NCBI RefSeq assembly: GCF_029868745.1
Contig: NZ_JARWOP010000356.1
Span: 1 to 43,714, forward strand
Length of the DNA: 43,714 nucleotides
Source of the DNA: Nocardia wallacei
GTDB taxonomy: Bacteria > Actinomycetota > Actinomycetes > Mycobacteriales > Mycobacteriaceae
Direction: 5' to 3'
The position numbers were made by a program, and so were the translations under genes. The notes under the pieces are model-generated. The model was not told the origin of the DNA. It saw nothing but the letters and a program-made list of their open reading frames with translations, and did not search any database. This document shows, in pieces, positions 15,766-24,378 of the stretch. How positions within the stretch are numbered: the first letter of the stretch is position 1; every line of letters starts with the position of its first letter.

Positions 15766-16911
15766 ATGGTGCGCGCCCCATGGAGCGACGACGAGGTCGA
15801 GGCCGTACGCGACTTGGCGAAGGACTTCTTCGCCAAGGAGGTCGTTCCGCACGAGGAGAAGTTCGTCGCGCAGGGCCATCCCGACCGTGAGCTGTACAAC
15901 CGGGCCGGTGAGCTGGGGCTGCTGTGCGCCTCGATTCCGGCCGAATACGGTGGCGGGGGCGGCACTTTCGCGCACGAGGCGGCCATCATCGAGGAGCAGA
16001 CGTTTCAAGGTGACGGCGCGCTGGGCATGCCGGTGCACTCGACGATCATCGCGCCCTATCTGCATCAGTTCGGTTCCGAGGAGCTGAAGCGGCGGGTGCT
16101 GCCGCGGGCGGCCAGCGGGGAGATGGTGCTGTCGATCGGGATGACCGAGCCGGGCACCGGGTCGGATCTGCAGAACATCAAGACCCGGGCGGTGCGTGAG
16201 GGTGACGAGTACATCATCACGGGGTCGAAGATCTTCATCTCCAACGGCTGGCTGTGTGACGGCATCATCATTGCCGCCAAGACCGATCCGACGAAGGGCG
16301 CCGCCGGGGTGTCGCTGATCTTCGCGGAGGTGGGGGACGACACGCCGGGGTTCGAGCGGGGCCGGATTCTGTCGAAGATCGGCGGCAAGGGACAGGACAC
16401 CGCGGAGTTGTTCTTCGACGGGTTGCGGGTTCCGGCGTCGAATCTGCTCGGTGCGTCGGAGGGTCAGGGCTTTTATCAGATGATGCAGTTGCTGGCGCAG
16501 GAGCGGCTGGTGACCGCGATCATGGCGGTGGCGATGATGGAGAAGGCCGTCGATCTGACGGTCGAGTACACCAAGGGGCGCGAGGCGTTCGGCAAGCCGC
16601 TGTTCGCGATGCAGAACACGAAGTTCGAGCTGGCCGAGTGCAAGACGCTGGCGAAGGTGGGCCGGACGTTTTTGGACGATGCCATTGTCAAGCATCTGCG
16701 TGGTGAGCTGGACATCCCGACCGCGGCGATGGCGAAATACTGGCTCACCGACCAGTTGGGTATTGTGGTGGATCGCTGTCTGCAACTGTTCGGTGGCTAC
16801 GGATATATGACGGAATACCCGATCTCCCAGCTGTACACGGGCGCCCGGGTGCTGCGCATCCTGGCCGGCTCCAACGAGGTGATGAAGGATCTCATTGCCC
16901 GCTCACTCTGA
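15766..16911 (+). CDS. Acyl-CoA dehydrogenase
   Basis: An FAD enzyme for alpha,beta-dehydrogenation of an acyl-CoA. The 381 residues cover the full fold: the middle-domain signature SIGMTEPGTGSDLQNIKTRA, the FAD/dimer region GREAFGKPLFAMQNTKFELAE, and LFGGYGYMTEYPISQLYTGARV. The classical C-terminal EGT catalytic Glu is replaced (LAGSNEVMK). As in isovaleryl-CoA and long-chain dehydrogenases, the Glu in the AQERLV segment (about residue 245) is the likely base. That suggests a branched or long-chain substrate, by inference. The last eight codons lie in a stretch duplicated into the following TetR gene. Confidence 0.95.
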   Translation: MVRAPWSDDEVEAVRDLAKDFFAKEVVPHEEKFVAQGHPDRELYNRAGELGLLCASIPAEYGGGGGTFAHEAAIIEEQTFQGDGALGMPVHSTIIAPYLHQFGSEELKRRVLPRAASGEMVLSIGMTEPGTGSDLQNIKTRAVREGDEYIITGSKIFISNGWLCDGIIIAAKTDPTKGAAGVSLIFAEVGDDTPGFERGRILSKIGGKGQDTAELFFDGLRVPASNLLGASEGQGFYQMMQLLAQERLVTAIMAVAMMEKAVDLTVEYTKGREAFGKPLFAMQNTKFELAECKTLAKVGRTFLDDAIVKHLRGELDIPTAAMAKYWLTDQLGIVVDRCLQLFGGYGYMTEYPISQLYTGARVLRILAGSNEVMKDLIARSL

Positions 16912-17038
16912 AACGACCGACAACATCGACGCACCCGAGCAGGATCTCATTGCCCGGCAGCGTCGATCTGAAACGACCGACAACATCGACGCACCCGAGC
17001 AGGATCTCATTGCCCGGCAGCGTCGATCTGAAACGACC
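16887..17038 (+). repeat. 60-bp tandem duplication spanning the acyl-CoA dehydrogenase/TetR junction
   Basis: Two identical 60-base units (16907-16966 and 16967-17026) are followed by a 12-base partial third copy (17027-17038). The 15-base segment GGATCTCATTGCCCG inside each unit also ends the acyl-CoA dehydrogenase gene (16887-16901), so the array probably arose by duplication from that gene end. The unit is a multiple of three and keeps the TetR frame open, encoding two identical 20-residue blocks. Confidence 0.95.
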
Positions 17039-17671
17039 CGCGAAACAGTGGACGCCGCCGACCCGTTGGCGCGGCGGCGTCGGCTGGAGCCCGATGAACG
17101 GCGCGCGCAGATTCTGGAATGCGCGATCGAGATGTTCGGTGAGCGCCCGTACGCGGCCGTGTCGACCGCGGAGCTGGCGCAGCGCGCGGGTGTCGCGCGC
17201 GGGCTGATCAATCACTATTTCGGCAACAAGCGTGATCTGTATCTGGCGGTGGTGCGGCGGATGGTGACGCTGCCGCGCCCCGATCACATGGCGGTGCCCA
17301 CGGGCGATACCCGCGAGCGGGTGGAGGCGAGCGTGGCGTGGCTGCTGGACACCATCGGTGAGCACGGCAGCACGTGGGTCAAGGTGACCGGTCACGAGGG
17401 CATCGGCGACGACCCGGATGTGGAGCGCATCCTGGACGCGGCCGACGACGCGGCGGCCGACCGGCTGCTGCAGATGGTCGGCCTGTCCGGCTCGAAGCGC
17501 GGCAGTGAGCTGCGCGCCTTGGTCCGTGCCTACGGCGGTTTGGTGAAAGCCGCTGGGCGCGAATGGATCACGCGTGGCACGTTGTCGCGCGAGCAGGTTC
17601 ACCATCTGCTGACGGACATGTTGCTGACCCTGGTGACCCAGTCCTTCCCGAAGATCGAGAACGAGGGCTAG
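16895..17671 (+). CDS. TetR-family regulator with duplicated N-terminal extension
   Basis: The conserved part starts at about residue 65: ERRAQILECAIEMFGERPYAAVSTAELAQRAGVARGLINHYFGNKRDLY is a typical TetR HTH, followed by a helical C-terminal domain to residue 258. Upstream, the frame runs through two identical 20-residue blocks encoded by the 60-bp repeats, back to a TTG at 16895 inside the acyl-CoA dehydrogenase gene. A GTG at 17048 (residue 52) is a simpler start and would leave the repeats untranslated. Close linkage to the dehydrogenase suggests co-transcription and possible control of lipid metabolism. The true start is unresolved. Confidence 0.85.
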   Translation: MPAHSETTDNIDAPEQDLIARQRRSETTDNIDAPEQDLIARQRRSETTRETVDAADPLARRRRLEPDERRAQILECAIEMFGERPYAAVSTAELAQRAGVARGLINHYFGNKRDLYLAVVRRMVTLPRPDHMAVPTGDTRERVEASVAWLLDTIGEHGSTWVKVTGHEGIGDDPDVERILDAADDAAADRLLQMVGLSGSKRGSELRALVRAYGGLVKAAGREWITRGTLSREQVHHLLTDMLLTLVTQSFPKIENEG

Positions 17672-18741
17672 GGGGCGCTGTCCCTCTGCTCCTTGCGTGC
17701 CCGGCTGGGCTGGACGCGTGGGGGTTCGTTGGGCATCTTCGGGTAGACCGGCGGCCAGGGCGCGTCCATGAGCCCGGATTCGAGGTCGCGCGTGGACATT
17801 TCGAGCAGTGGCTCGATGGATTGCGGGGTGCGGTCGGCCCAGGGGTCGCCGAGTTCGGCGACGCGGGCGGGGACGGTGGCGAGGGTGAGTTCGTCGGGGA
17901 CGACGGTGTCGAGTTCGTCCCAGGCGAGCGGGGTGGAGACCTGGCCGCCGACCTTGGGCCGCACGCACCAGGCGCCGAAAACGGTGCGGTGCGGTGCGTT
18001 CTGGTTGTAGTCGATGAAGATCCGGCTGCCGCGGTTCTCTTTCCACCATTGCGCGGTGATGAGGTCGCCGTGGCGGCGTTCGAGTTCGCGGGCCAGGGCG
18101 ACGGCGGCGGCGCGGACCTGGTAGCCGTCCCAGCGGGGTTCGAGCAGGACGTAGATGTGCAGGCCGCGGGAGCCGGAGGTCTTGAGGCGGGCGTCGATGC
18201 CGAGTTCGGCGCACAGGTCGCGGGTCAGGGCGGCGGTCTTGCGCAGGTCGTCGAAGGCGGTGCCGGGGGAGGGGTCGAGGTCGATGCGTAGTTCGTCGGT
18301 GACGCCGGTGGGTGGCAGTAGTTGCCCGGCGGCGTCGTGGACCTCGGGTGCGGTGCTGTGCTCGGCGGCGCGGGCGTGGGTGGGCCAGACGTGAAATCCC
18401 AAGCAGCCCAGGTTGACTGCCCAGAGGAGGTGGGCGAGGTCGGCGGCCACCAGCGCGTCGCTGGTGGTGCCGTTGGGGGTGGAGACGACGGTGGTCTGTA
18501 GCCAGTCGGGTACCGATTTCGGGACGCGTTTCTGGAACCATGATTTGCCGCCGGCGCCGTCGGGATAGCGTTCGAGCAGCACGGGCCGGTCGCGCACGGT
18601 GCGCAGGAACGGTTCGGCGACGGCCTGGTAGTAGCGGACGAGGTCGAGTTTGGTTTCGCCGCGCTTGGTGAAATAGATCTTGTCGGGGTTGCTGATGGTG
18701 ACGGTTTTGCCGTCGACCTCGAGGTCGATGCCGGCGCTCAT
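17668..18741 (-). CDS. primC: LigD-like polymerase/primase (Prim-PolC)
   Basis: A stand-alone archaeo-eukaryotic primase-type DNA repair polymerase of 357 residues, like mycobacterial Prim-PolC (Rv3730c). Visible motifs are ISNPDKIYF at the start, RIDLDPSPG with the metal-binding DxD, TSGSRGLHIYV (nucleotide-binding SGxxGxH), and RIFIDYNQN with the third acidic residue. Its ATG overlaps the ligC stop by four bases (ATGA), so the ligase and polymerase are translated together. In mycobacteria this pair is implicated in gap filling during base excision repair rather than classical end joining. No Ku gene is in the window. Confidence 0.93.
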   Translation of the reverse strand: MSAGIDLEVDGKTVTISNPDKIYFTKRGETKLDLVRYYQAVAEPFLRTVRDRPVLLERYPDGAGGKSWFQKRVPKSVPDWLQTTVVSTPNGTTSDALVAADLAHLLWAVNLGCLGFHVWPTHARAAEHSTAPEVHDAAGQLLPPTGVTDELRIDLDPSPGTAFDDLRKTAALTRDLCAELGIDARLKTSGSRGLHIYVLLEPRWDGYQVRAAAVALARELERRHGDLITAQWWKENRGSRIFIDYNQNAPHRTVFGAWCVRPKVGGQVSTPLAWDELDTVVPDELTLATVPARVAELGDPWADRTPQSIEPLLEMSTRDLESGLMDAPWPPVYPKMPNEPPRVQPSRARKEQRDSAP

Positions 18742-19820
18742 TGCTTGGCCTCGGCGAAGATGTCGGCGAGTTCGGCGGGGGCGACCTCGTCGAGTTGGGC
18801 GTAGGTGCAGGATTCGGGGGTGCGGTCGTCGCGGAAGCGGACCAGGCGGCCGCCGTGGCGTAATCGGCCGGCCATGACGTGTTCGTAGCGGACCTCGGCG
18901 ACTAGTTCGGGGCGCAGTGCTTCCCAGGAGAGGTCTTTGCCGCCGGTCCAGCGGCTGATGCCGCCGGGCATCTTGCCGTCGGCCTTGGCTTGGGCGGCGG
19001 CGTCGGCCCAGCTGCGCCACGGGTGGTGTTCGAGGGCGTTCTCGCGCAGCGGGGCGAGTTCGTCGACGAGTTCCTTGCGGCGTTTGGCGGTGAAGCTGCT
19101 GGCGACGCCGACGTGGTGCAGGCTGCCTTCGTCGTCGTAGAGGCCCAGCAGCAGTGATCCGACGCCTTGGCCGTCCTTGTGCCAGCGGAATCCGGCGATG
19201 ACGCAGTCGGCGGTGCGTTCGTGTTTGACCTTGACCATGACGCGTTTGTCCTGCAGGTAGGGCAGGTCGGTGGCTTTGACCATGACGCCGTCGAAGCCGG
19301 CGCCTTCGAAGCGGGTGAACCAGTCCTGCGCGGTGTGCGGGTCGGAGGTCAGTGGGGTGAGGTGCAGTCGTTCGTAGGTGCCGGTGAGGAGGGTTTCGAG
19401 GATGCGGCGGCGTTCGGCGAACGGTTTGTCGGTGAGGTCGTCGTCGCCGAGGGCGAGCAGGTCGAAGGCGACGAAGCTGGCGGGGGTTTCCACGGCGAGT
19501 TTGTTGACTCGGGACGCGGCGGGGTGCAGGCGCTGCTGCAGGGTGTCGAAGTCCAGGCCCTTGTCGGTGACGACGACGACCTCGCCGTCGATGACGCAGC
19601 GGTCGGGCAGGGCTTTGCTCAGCAGTTCGACCAGTTCGGGGAAGTACCGGGTCAGGGGGCGGTCGTTGCGGGAGCCGAGTTCGATCTCGTCGCCGTCGCG
19701 GAACACGATGCAGCGGAATCCGTCCCATTTGGGTTCGTAGTAGAGGCCGGGGTCGTGCGGCAGGTCGGAGGCCGATTTGGCCAGCATCGGCTTGACGGGC
19801 GGCATGACGGGCAGGTCCAC
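18738..19820 (-). CDS. ligC: ATP-dependent DNA ligase LigC
   Basis: Seals nicks using ATP. Motif I is EPKWDGFR with the adenylated Lys near residue 31. Downstream are DRCVIDGEVVV (motif III-like), FDGVMVKATD (motif IV) and KVKHERTADCVIAGFR (motif V), then an OB fold ending in the RWTGGKDLSW...RPELVAEVRY region. At 360 residues it matches Rv3731. GTG 19820 sits behind GAGGAGG. Upstream gene order and the overlap with primC reproduce the mycobacterial ligC-primC pair. Confidence 0.95.
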   Translation of the reverse strand: MDLPVMPPVKPMLAKSASDLPHDPGLYYEPKWDGFRCIVFRDGDEIELGSRNDRPLTRYFPELVELLSKALPDRCVIDGEVVVVTDKGLDFDTLQQRLHPAASRVNKLAVETPASFVAFDLLALGDDDLTDKPFAERRRILETLLTGTYERLHLTPLTSDPHTAQDWFTRFEGAGFDGVMVKATDLPYLQDKRVMVKVKHERTADCVIAGFRWHKDGQGVGSLLLGLYDDEGSLHHVGVASSFTAKRRKELVDELAPLRENALEHHPWRSWADAAAQAKADGKMPGGISRWTGGKDLSWEALRPELVAEVRYEHVMAGRLRHGGRLVRFRDDRTPESCTYAQLDEVAPAELADIFAEAKQ

Positions 19821-19915
19821 ACGATCCTCCTCGGGTCGGTCTCACCGATACCGACGGTGCGGGCGACGTGGATTCATCGCCCGCAACCGTTCAGCAAGAT
19901 CGTATGCCCGAGTTG

Positions 19916-20320
19916 TCAGTTCTCCAGCCAGCCGTGCTGATCGGCGAAGGCCGTCAGCCGGTCGCGGATGGTGAGGATCTCCCCGGCCGTGAGGGCGGGA
20001 CTGGCGTCCAGCAACAGCTCGGTGATCAGCCGCCGGTGTTCGGCGGTGGTGAGCTGGCCGGAGGTGCGCTCCCGGTTGCGGTGGCGCGGTGCGGCGGGAG
20101 CCGCGGCCGCGGGCGCGCCGCCGACCGCGGTGAGGTTGACCGCTTTGGGTCCGCGGTCGCCCTCGGTCACCTCGAACTCGAACACCCGCCCCTGCCGCAG
20201 TTCGTCTTCGTCCAGTCCTATGTCGTTGACGTGCACGAACACGTCGGGGCCACCGTCTTCCGGGCGGATGAAGCCGAATCCCCGAGAACTATCGAAGGAC
20301 ACCAATTTCCCGATGGACAC
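19916..20320 (-). CDS. Cold-shock-domain protein with C-terminal extension
   Basis: Residues 1-67 form a cold-shock OB fold with both nucleic-acid binding motifs: RGFGFI (RNP1) and DVFVHVN (RNP2). An Ala/Pro linker follows, then a ~50-residue helical tail rich in Leu and acidic residues that ordinary 67-residue Csp proteins lack. At 134 residues it resembles the extended CspB-type proteins of actinobacteria. Start is GTG 20320. It probably binds single-stranded RNA or DNA in the cytoplasm; the role of the tail is unknown. Confidence 0.92.
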   Translation of the reverse strand: MSIGKLVSFDSSRGFGFIRPEDGGPDVFVHVNDIGLDEDELRQGRVFEFEVTEGDRGPKAVNLTAVGGAPAAAAPAAPRHRNRERTSGQLTTAEHRRLITELLLDASPALTAGEILTIRDRLTAFADQHGWLEN

Positions 20321-20359
20321 CTACACCCGCTCCTCGTCGCAGTCCCTGGTGCGGTCACT

Positions 20360-21460
20360 CTAACCGTCCTGTTGATTGTTGTCGGAGGAAAGAGCTTTTT
20401 GCAGGGAGTTGTACACGGTCAGGCCCTGGCCGACCATTCCGTTGACCAGTTCGCTGACGCCGTCGGGGCCGTTGAGGACCGTCAGGTTGGCTTGGGACAG
20501 GCCTTGAGCTGCTTGTTTGACGATTTCGGGGAGTTGCTCGATGAGCAGCTGGTCGAGGGCGATGCGGTTGTTGGAGGCGGCGGCCTCGGCCTGGATGCGG
20601 GTGCGGTCGGCTTCGGCCTCGGCGAGGATGCGGACGCGTTCGGCTTCGGCGCGCGCGGGTTTGACCACTTCGGCCTGTAGCTGTTCCTCGCGGAGTTCGG
20701 CTTGTTTGCGGGCTTGCTCGGCCTGGGCGGTGAGCACTTCCCGCAATGCGACGGCTTGGGCGAGCGGGCCGGCTTGGGCGGCTTCGGCGTTGGCCTTGTC
20801 GATGTCGCGCTGGTATTGGGCGCGCAGCAGGGCCGTCTCGCGGGCGTATTCGGCCTGGCGGCGTTCGGATTCCTGCTGGGCCTGGGCGGCGAGCTGGGAT
20901 GCCTGGGCCTGGGCGATGTTGGCGTCGCGCTGGACGGCGGCGTTGTGCGGCGCGGACAGTGCGGTGATGTAGCCGAGGTTGCCGTCGTCGATGGACTGGA
21001 TCTGGAACGAGTCCACCCACAGTCCGATGTTGCTCATTTCGACCTTGGACGCCACCAGTACCTCGTCGGCGAGTTTCTGGCGTTCGCGGATGATCTCCTC
21101 GACGGTCATCGAGCCGACGATCGAGCGCAGGTGGCCGGAGAAGATGCGTCCGGTCAGGACGGACATCTCCCGTTCCTGTTCGGACAGGAATCGTTGTGCC
21201 GCATTGACGATCGAGACGGTGTCGTTGGCCACCTTGAAGGCGATCACGGCGCGCACGTCGAGCTGGATCGCCTGTTTAGTGACGCATCGTTCGGAGATCT
21301 CGGCCTCGAACATGGCCAGCGACAGGTAGCTGACCTTGCGAAAGAACGGCATGACCCAATTGCCGCGACCGATGACGACCCGGAACGGCGCATTGTCCGC
21401 GGCGCGCCCGCCGCTGACGAGCATGGCCTCGTCGGGATCGGGCACGTGGTACCCCAGCAC
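20360..21460 (-). CDS. SPFH/flotillin-like protein
   Basis: A 366-residue SPFH (band-7) protein. The SPFH domain spans ~20-180 (RVVIGRGNWVMPFFRKVSYLSLAMF, then the TKQAIQLDVRAVIAFKV strand). A long Ala/Glu/Gln-rich coiled coil follows (~185-310, repeated EAERVRILAEAEADRTRI-like blocks) and a C-terminal tail. No clear transmembrane helix is present, so membrane association would be peripheral, as in flotillins. Start is GTG 21460 behind GGGAGA. It follows a small NfeD-like OB gene at a 14-base gap, matching the common NfeD-flotillin pairing in membrane microdomain organisation. Confidence 0.9.
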   Translation of the reverse strand: MLGYHVPDPDEAMLVSGGRAADNAPFRVVIGRGNWVMPFFRKVSYLSLAMFEAEISERCVTKQAIQLDVRAVIAFKVANDTVSIVNAAQRFLSEQEREMSVLTGRIFSGHLRSIVGSMTVEEIIRERQKLADEVLVASKVEMSNIGLWVDSFQIQSIDDGNLGYITALSAPHNAAVQRDANIAQAQASQLAAQAQQESERRQAEYARETALLRAQYQRDIDKANAEAAQAGPLAQAVALREVLTAQAEQARKQAELREEQLQAEVVKPARAEAERVRILAEAEADRTRIQAEAAASNNRIALDQLLIEQLPEIVKQAAQGLSQANLTVLNGPDGVSELVNGMVGQGLTVYNSLQKALSSDNNQQDG

Positions 21461-21474
21461 TGTTGTCTCCCTTG

Positions 21475-21714
21475 CTATTTCGTTGTGTCCCCACCCGGTC
21501 CGAAGTCGAGCGGCACCCAGGGAACGACATCGACGATGCGGCCTGGGTTGACGGCGACGACGAGCACGGTGGTGCCCGCGTCGAGCGGCTCGGCGGCGCG
21601 CGCGATGTAGATTTCGGTTCCCCCTCGGATCGCGACCAGGACCTCCCCGAGCATGTCTGCGCCCCGGATCGGCGATGTGAGCGTACCGGTCAACCCCTGC
21701 ACCGGGTCGGTCAT
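21475..21714 (-). CDS. Small NfeD-like OB-fold protein
   Basis: 79 residues reading as a short beta-barrel: GLTGTLTSPIRGADMLGEVLVAIRGG, then AGTTVLVVAVNPGRIVDVVPW. This resembles the soluble C-terminal OB domain of NfeD proteins without their membrane part. ATG 21714 has AAGGAG eight bases upstream. It is the first gene of a two-gene unit with the SPFH protein and presumably its partner. The OB assignment is by pattern only. Confidence 0.7.
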   Translation of the reverse strand: MTDPVQGLTGTLTSPIRGADMLGEVLVAIRGGTEIYIARAAEPLDAGTTVLVVAVNPGRIVDVVPWVPLDFGPGGDTTK

Positions 21715-21844
21715 CAGTGGGAACTCCTTGCCCGGCAACGGTGTACGACAGTGGTCGTCCAGCCTACCGGCGGCGGATATGGTCGGATGCCCGGTTTCGG
21801 TGTGGCCTCTGGTGCTTCGGGGCGGCACCTGGCAGGCTGAAGCG

Positions 21845-23383
21845 GTGACCCTACCTCCGGATACTCCCGGGCCGCAGTCGGGACCGGTTTCCGACAAGCT
21901 CGATGCCGCCGTGTTCAAGGTGGCCGGTGTGGTGGTGATCGGCGCGATCATGTCGATTCTCGACATCACCGTCGTCACCGTCGCCATTCCCAAGTTCCAG
22001 ACCGAATTCGGCGCCAGTTACGCCATCGCCGCGTGGGCGATGACCGGTTACACGCTGGCGCTGGCCAGCGTCATCCCGGTGACGGGCTGGGCGGCCGACC
22101 GTTTCGGCACCAAACGTCTGTACATGCTTGCGCTGGTGTTCTTCGTCCTCGGCTCGGCGCTGTGCGCGACGGCGTGGAACATGCCCTCGCTCATCGCCTT
22201 CCGGGTGATCCAGGGCCTCGGCGGCGGCATGCTGATGCCGCTGGGCATCACGATCATGACCCACGCGGCCGGGCCGCAGCGGGTGGGCCGGGTGATGGCG
22301 GTGATGGGCGTCCCGATGCTGCTGGGACCCATCGGCGGCCCGATCCTGGGCGGCTGGCTGATCGGGTTCCACTGGCAGTGGATCTTCCTGATCAACGTCC
22401 CGATCGGCGCGGTCGCGCTGGTGCTGGCGTACGTGGTGCTGCAGTCCGACCGGCCCGAGCCGTCGCAGTCGTTCGACTTCCTCGGCATGCTGCTGGCCTC
22501 GCCGGGCCTGGCGCTGTTCCTCTTCGGCGTGTCCTCCATTCCCGAGGAGCACACCGTGACCGCGACGAAGGTCCTGGTGCCGGCCGTGCTCGGGCTGGTG
22601 CTGCTGGTGTTGTTCGTGCTGCACGCGCTGCGCACCGAGCATCCGCTGATCGATCTGCACCTGTTCCGCAACCGCGATCTGACCTTCGCGGTGCTGACGA
22701 TGCTGCTGTTCGCGGTGGCGTTCTTCGGATCCGGGCTGCTGCTGCCCAGCTATCTGCAGCAGGTGCGCGGCGAGTCCGCGCTGCACGCGGGATTGCTGCT
22801 CGCGCCGCAGGGCCTGGGCGCGATGCTGACGATGCCGATCGCGGGGCGGCTGGTGGACAAGATCGGTCCGGGCAAGATCGTGATGACCGGTCTCGCGGTG
22901 ATCGCGGTCGGCATGACGTTCTTCACCCAGCTCGCCGCCGACACCTCGTACTGGATGATGGGCGCGGCGCTGTTCGTGACCGGTCTGGGCATGGGCTGCA
23001 CGATGATGCCGACGATGACCGCCGCCATCCAGACCCTCACCCACCAGCAGGTGGCGCGCGGGTCGACGCTGATGAACATCGTGAACCAGACCGCCGCCTC
23101 GATCGGCACCGCCACGATGTCGGTGGTGCTGACCAACCTGCTCAACGACAAGCAGTTCGCGCAGGCCGCGATCGGCGCGAACTTCGACCCGTCCATCGCG
23201 GCGAAGCTGCCGCCGGGCGCGCTGGACGAGGGCCTGTCCGAGGCCGCGAGTTCCTTCGCCCACACCTTCATCGTGGCGGTCGTCCTCGTCGCCGCCACCT
23301 TGATCCCCGCGGCGTTCCTGTCCCGCAAGAAACCGGCCAACCCGGACGCGGTCACCGATGCCCCGGTGATGATGGGGCACTGA
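21845..23383 (+). CDS. MFS drug exporter, DHA2 (EmrB/QacA) family
   Basis: 512 residues with about 14 hydrophobic segments. Motif A is GWAADRFGTKRLY after helix 2, Asp-containing MSILDITVVTVAIPKF marks helix 1, and the antiporter motif C is LGPIGGPILGG in helix 5. The family exports toxic compounds in exchange for protons. GTG 21845 was chosen because hydrophobic sequence starts soon after and CAGGCT lies six bases upstream (leaderless type); an open frame back to 21653 overlaps the divergent OB gene. Substrate unknown. Confidence 0.93.
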   Translation: MTLPPDTPGPQSGPVSDKLDAAVFKVAGVVVIGAIMSILDITVVTVAIPKFQTEFGASYAIAAWAMTGYTLALASVIPVTGWAADRFGTKRLYMLALVFFVLGSALCATAWNMPSLIAFRVIQGLGGGMLMPLGITIMTHAAGPQRVGRVMAVMGVPMLLGPIGGPILGGWLIGFHWQWIFLINVPIGAVALVLAYVVLQSDRPEPSQSFDFLGMLLASPGLALFLFGVSSIPEEHTVTATKVLVPAVLGLVLLVLFVLHALRTEHPLIDLHLFRNRDLTFAVLTMLLFAVAFFGSGLLLPSYLQQVRGESALHAGLLLAPQGLGAMLTMPIAGRLVDKIGPGKIVMTGLAVIAVGMTFFTQLAADTSYWMMGAALFVTGLGMGCTMMPTMTAAIQTLTHQQVARGSTLMNIVNQTAASIGTATMSVVLTNLLNDKQFAQAAIGANFDPSIAAKLPPGALDEGLSEAASSFAHTFIVAVVLVAATLIPAAFLSRKKPANPDAVTDAPVMMGH

Positions 23384-23415
23384 GTAATTCGCTGCCGGTA
23401 CCTCCACGCCACCTG

Positions 23416-24378
23416 TCAATCGCGTACGCGAAGCGATTGCCGGATTTCCTCGGCAAGGCGGTGGGTACCGGCAGCGATGAACGTTCGGCGCCGGCCCATC
23501 GCCTGGCCGATGCTCGCGATGGAACCCAAGCCGTAGTCCAGTTCTATCTGCATCCCCAGCAAATCGGTGACGACGCCGCCAGCGGCGTAGAGGACGTAGT
23601 GGCCCGGGAGAAGGTCCCAAATAGCGAAGCCCTTCGCGAATTCGATCATCGCGTCGGAGAATCCCGCGGCCACATGACAGAGACCGATTGAACCGAAGTC
23701 GACTCCGAGGCGGCCGTTTGCCCTGCCACGGTCGGAGACAGCACTGAGAGCATCGAGAAAATCGTCCTGGCGGGCGAGGGGCCGGAACCTCTGCTCGGGT
23801 CGCATCATGTAATTGGTGACCAACGCATCGGAGAGGGCCGCAGTCGAGGGCCGCGTCAGCGCGTATTCCGTCCTGTCGGCAGTGACCATGAATGCGCGAT
23901 CCCTGCCCTCGCGATTACGTGCGGCGACATAAAGTTGCACATGGTGAAATATGTCGCCCACGACGGCGACGACAGGGCGAGCCAGACTGCGCGAGTACAC
24001 GAGCACATGCGTGTAGCCGTGCAATGCCCGCACCGCCAGTTCGCTCGTGTCGAGAGGGTCGACCAGGACACACAGATCCGGGTCGGGGTCCTCTCCGATA
24101 ATCTCCGGATCCGCTTCTTCGGAGGCATAGACGAACGAGGGGATGAACTGCGCCAATCGCTCCTTGTAGCGCTCATGCATCCACAGGTCGTAGTCGGACA
24201 GGAAGTTGTCGGCGTGGCGCACGTTCTCGTTTTCTGCCCGGCGGCCGGTCAGAGCGGCTTCGACCAGCCGGGGCCGGATCTCGCTCATCATTCGCCGTGT
24301 CAGGTCGGCGATGTGCCGCGCGAGATCGTGACTCGTCTCGCCGTGAGTAGTCGGCTGGTCCCTTTCATCGCCGATCAT
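23416..24378 (-). CDS. Inositol-monophosphatase-like protein
   Basis: A 320-residue member of the Mg2+-dependent IMPase/FBPase-like superfamily. Motifs in order are SDYDLWMHERYKERL with the first acidic pair, ASEEADPE (the EE metal site), LVDPLDTSELA in place of the usual DPxDGT, and IWDLLPGHYVLYAAGG in place of WDxAAGxxxxxEAGG. Metal ligands are kept, but the Gly after the second Asp is lost, so substrate handling may differ. Its ATG overlaps the stop of the HTH-PRTase-like gene (ATGA), showing translational coupling. The region looks less GC-rich than its flanks, hinting at acquisition. Substrate could be a sugar phosphate, inositol phosphate or PAP-like nucleotide. Confidence 0.8.
   Translation of the reverse strand: MIGDERDQPTTHGETSHDLARHIADLTRRMMSEIRPRLVEAALTGRRAENENVRHADNFLSDYDLWMHERYKERLAQFIPSFVYASEEADPEIIGEDPDPDLCVLVDPLDTSELAVRALHGYTHVLVYSRSLARPVVAVVGDIFHHVQLYVAARNREGRDRAFMVTADRTEYALTRPSTAALSDALVTNYMMRPEQRFRPLARQDDFLDALSAVSDRGRANGRLGVDFGSIGLCHVAAGFSDAMIEFAKGFAIWDLLPGHYVLYAAGGVVTDLLGMQIELDYGLGSIASIGQAMGRRRTFIAAGTHRLAEEIRQSLRVRD

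Noticed and set aside
16907..17038. Possible CRISPR or iteron array
   Set aside because: Contiguous 60-base tandem units without spacers, arising from the adjacent gene end.
17668..19820. Complete NHEJ locus
   Set aside because: Only the polymerase-like and LigC-type ligase genes are present; no Ku or LigD fusion is seen.
21851..23620. 589-codon minus-strand frame opposite the MFS gene
   Set aside because: His/Arg/Gln-rich shadow typical of antisense to membrane proteins.
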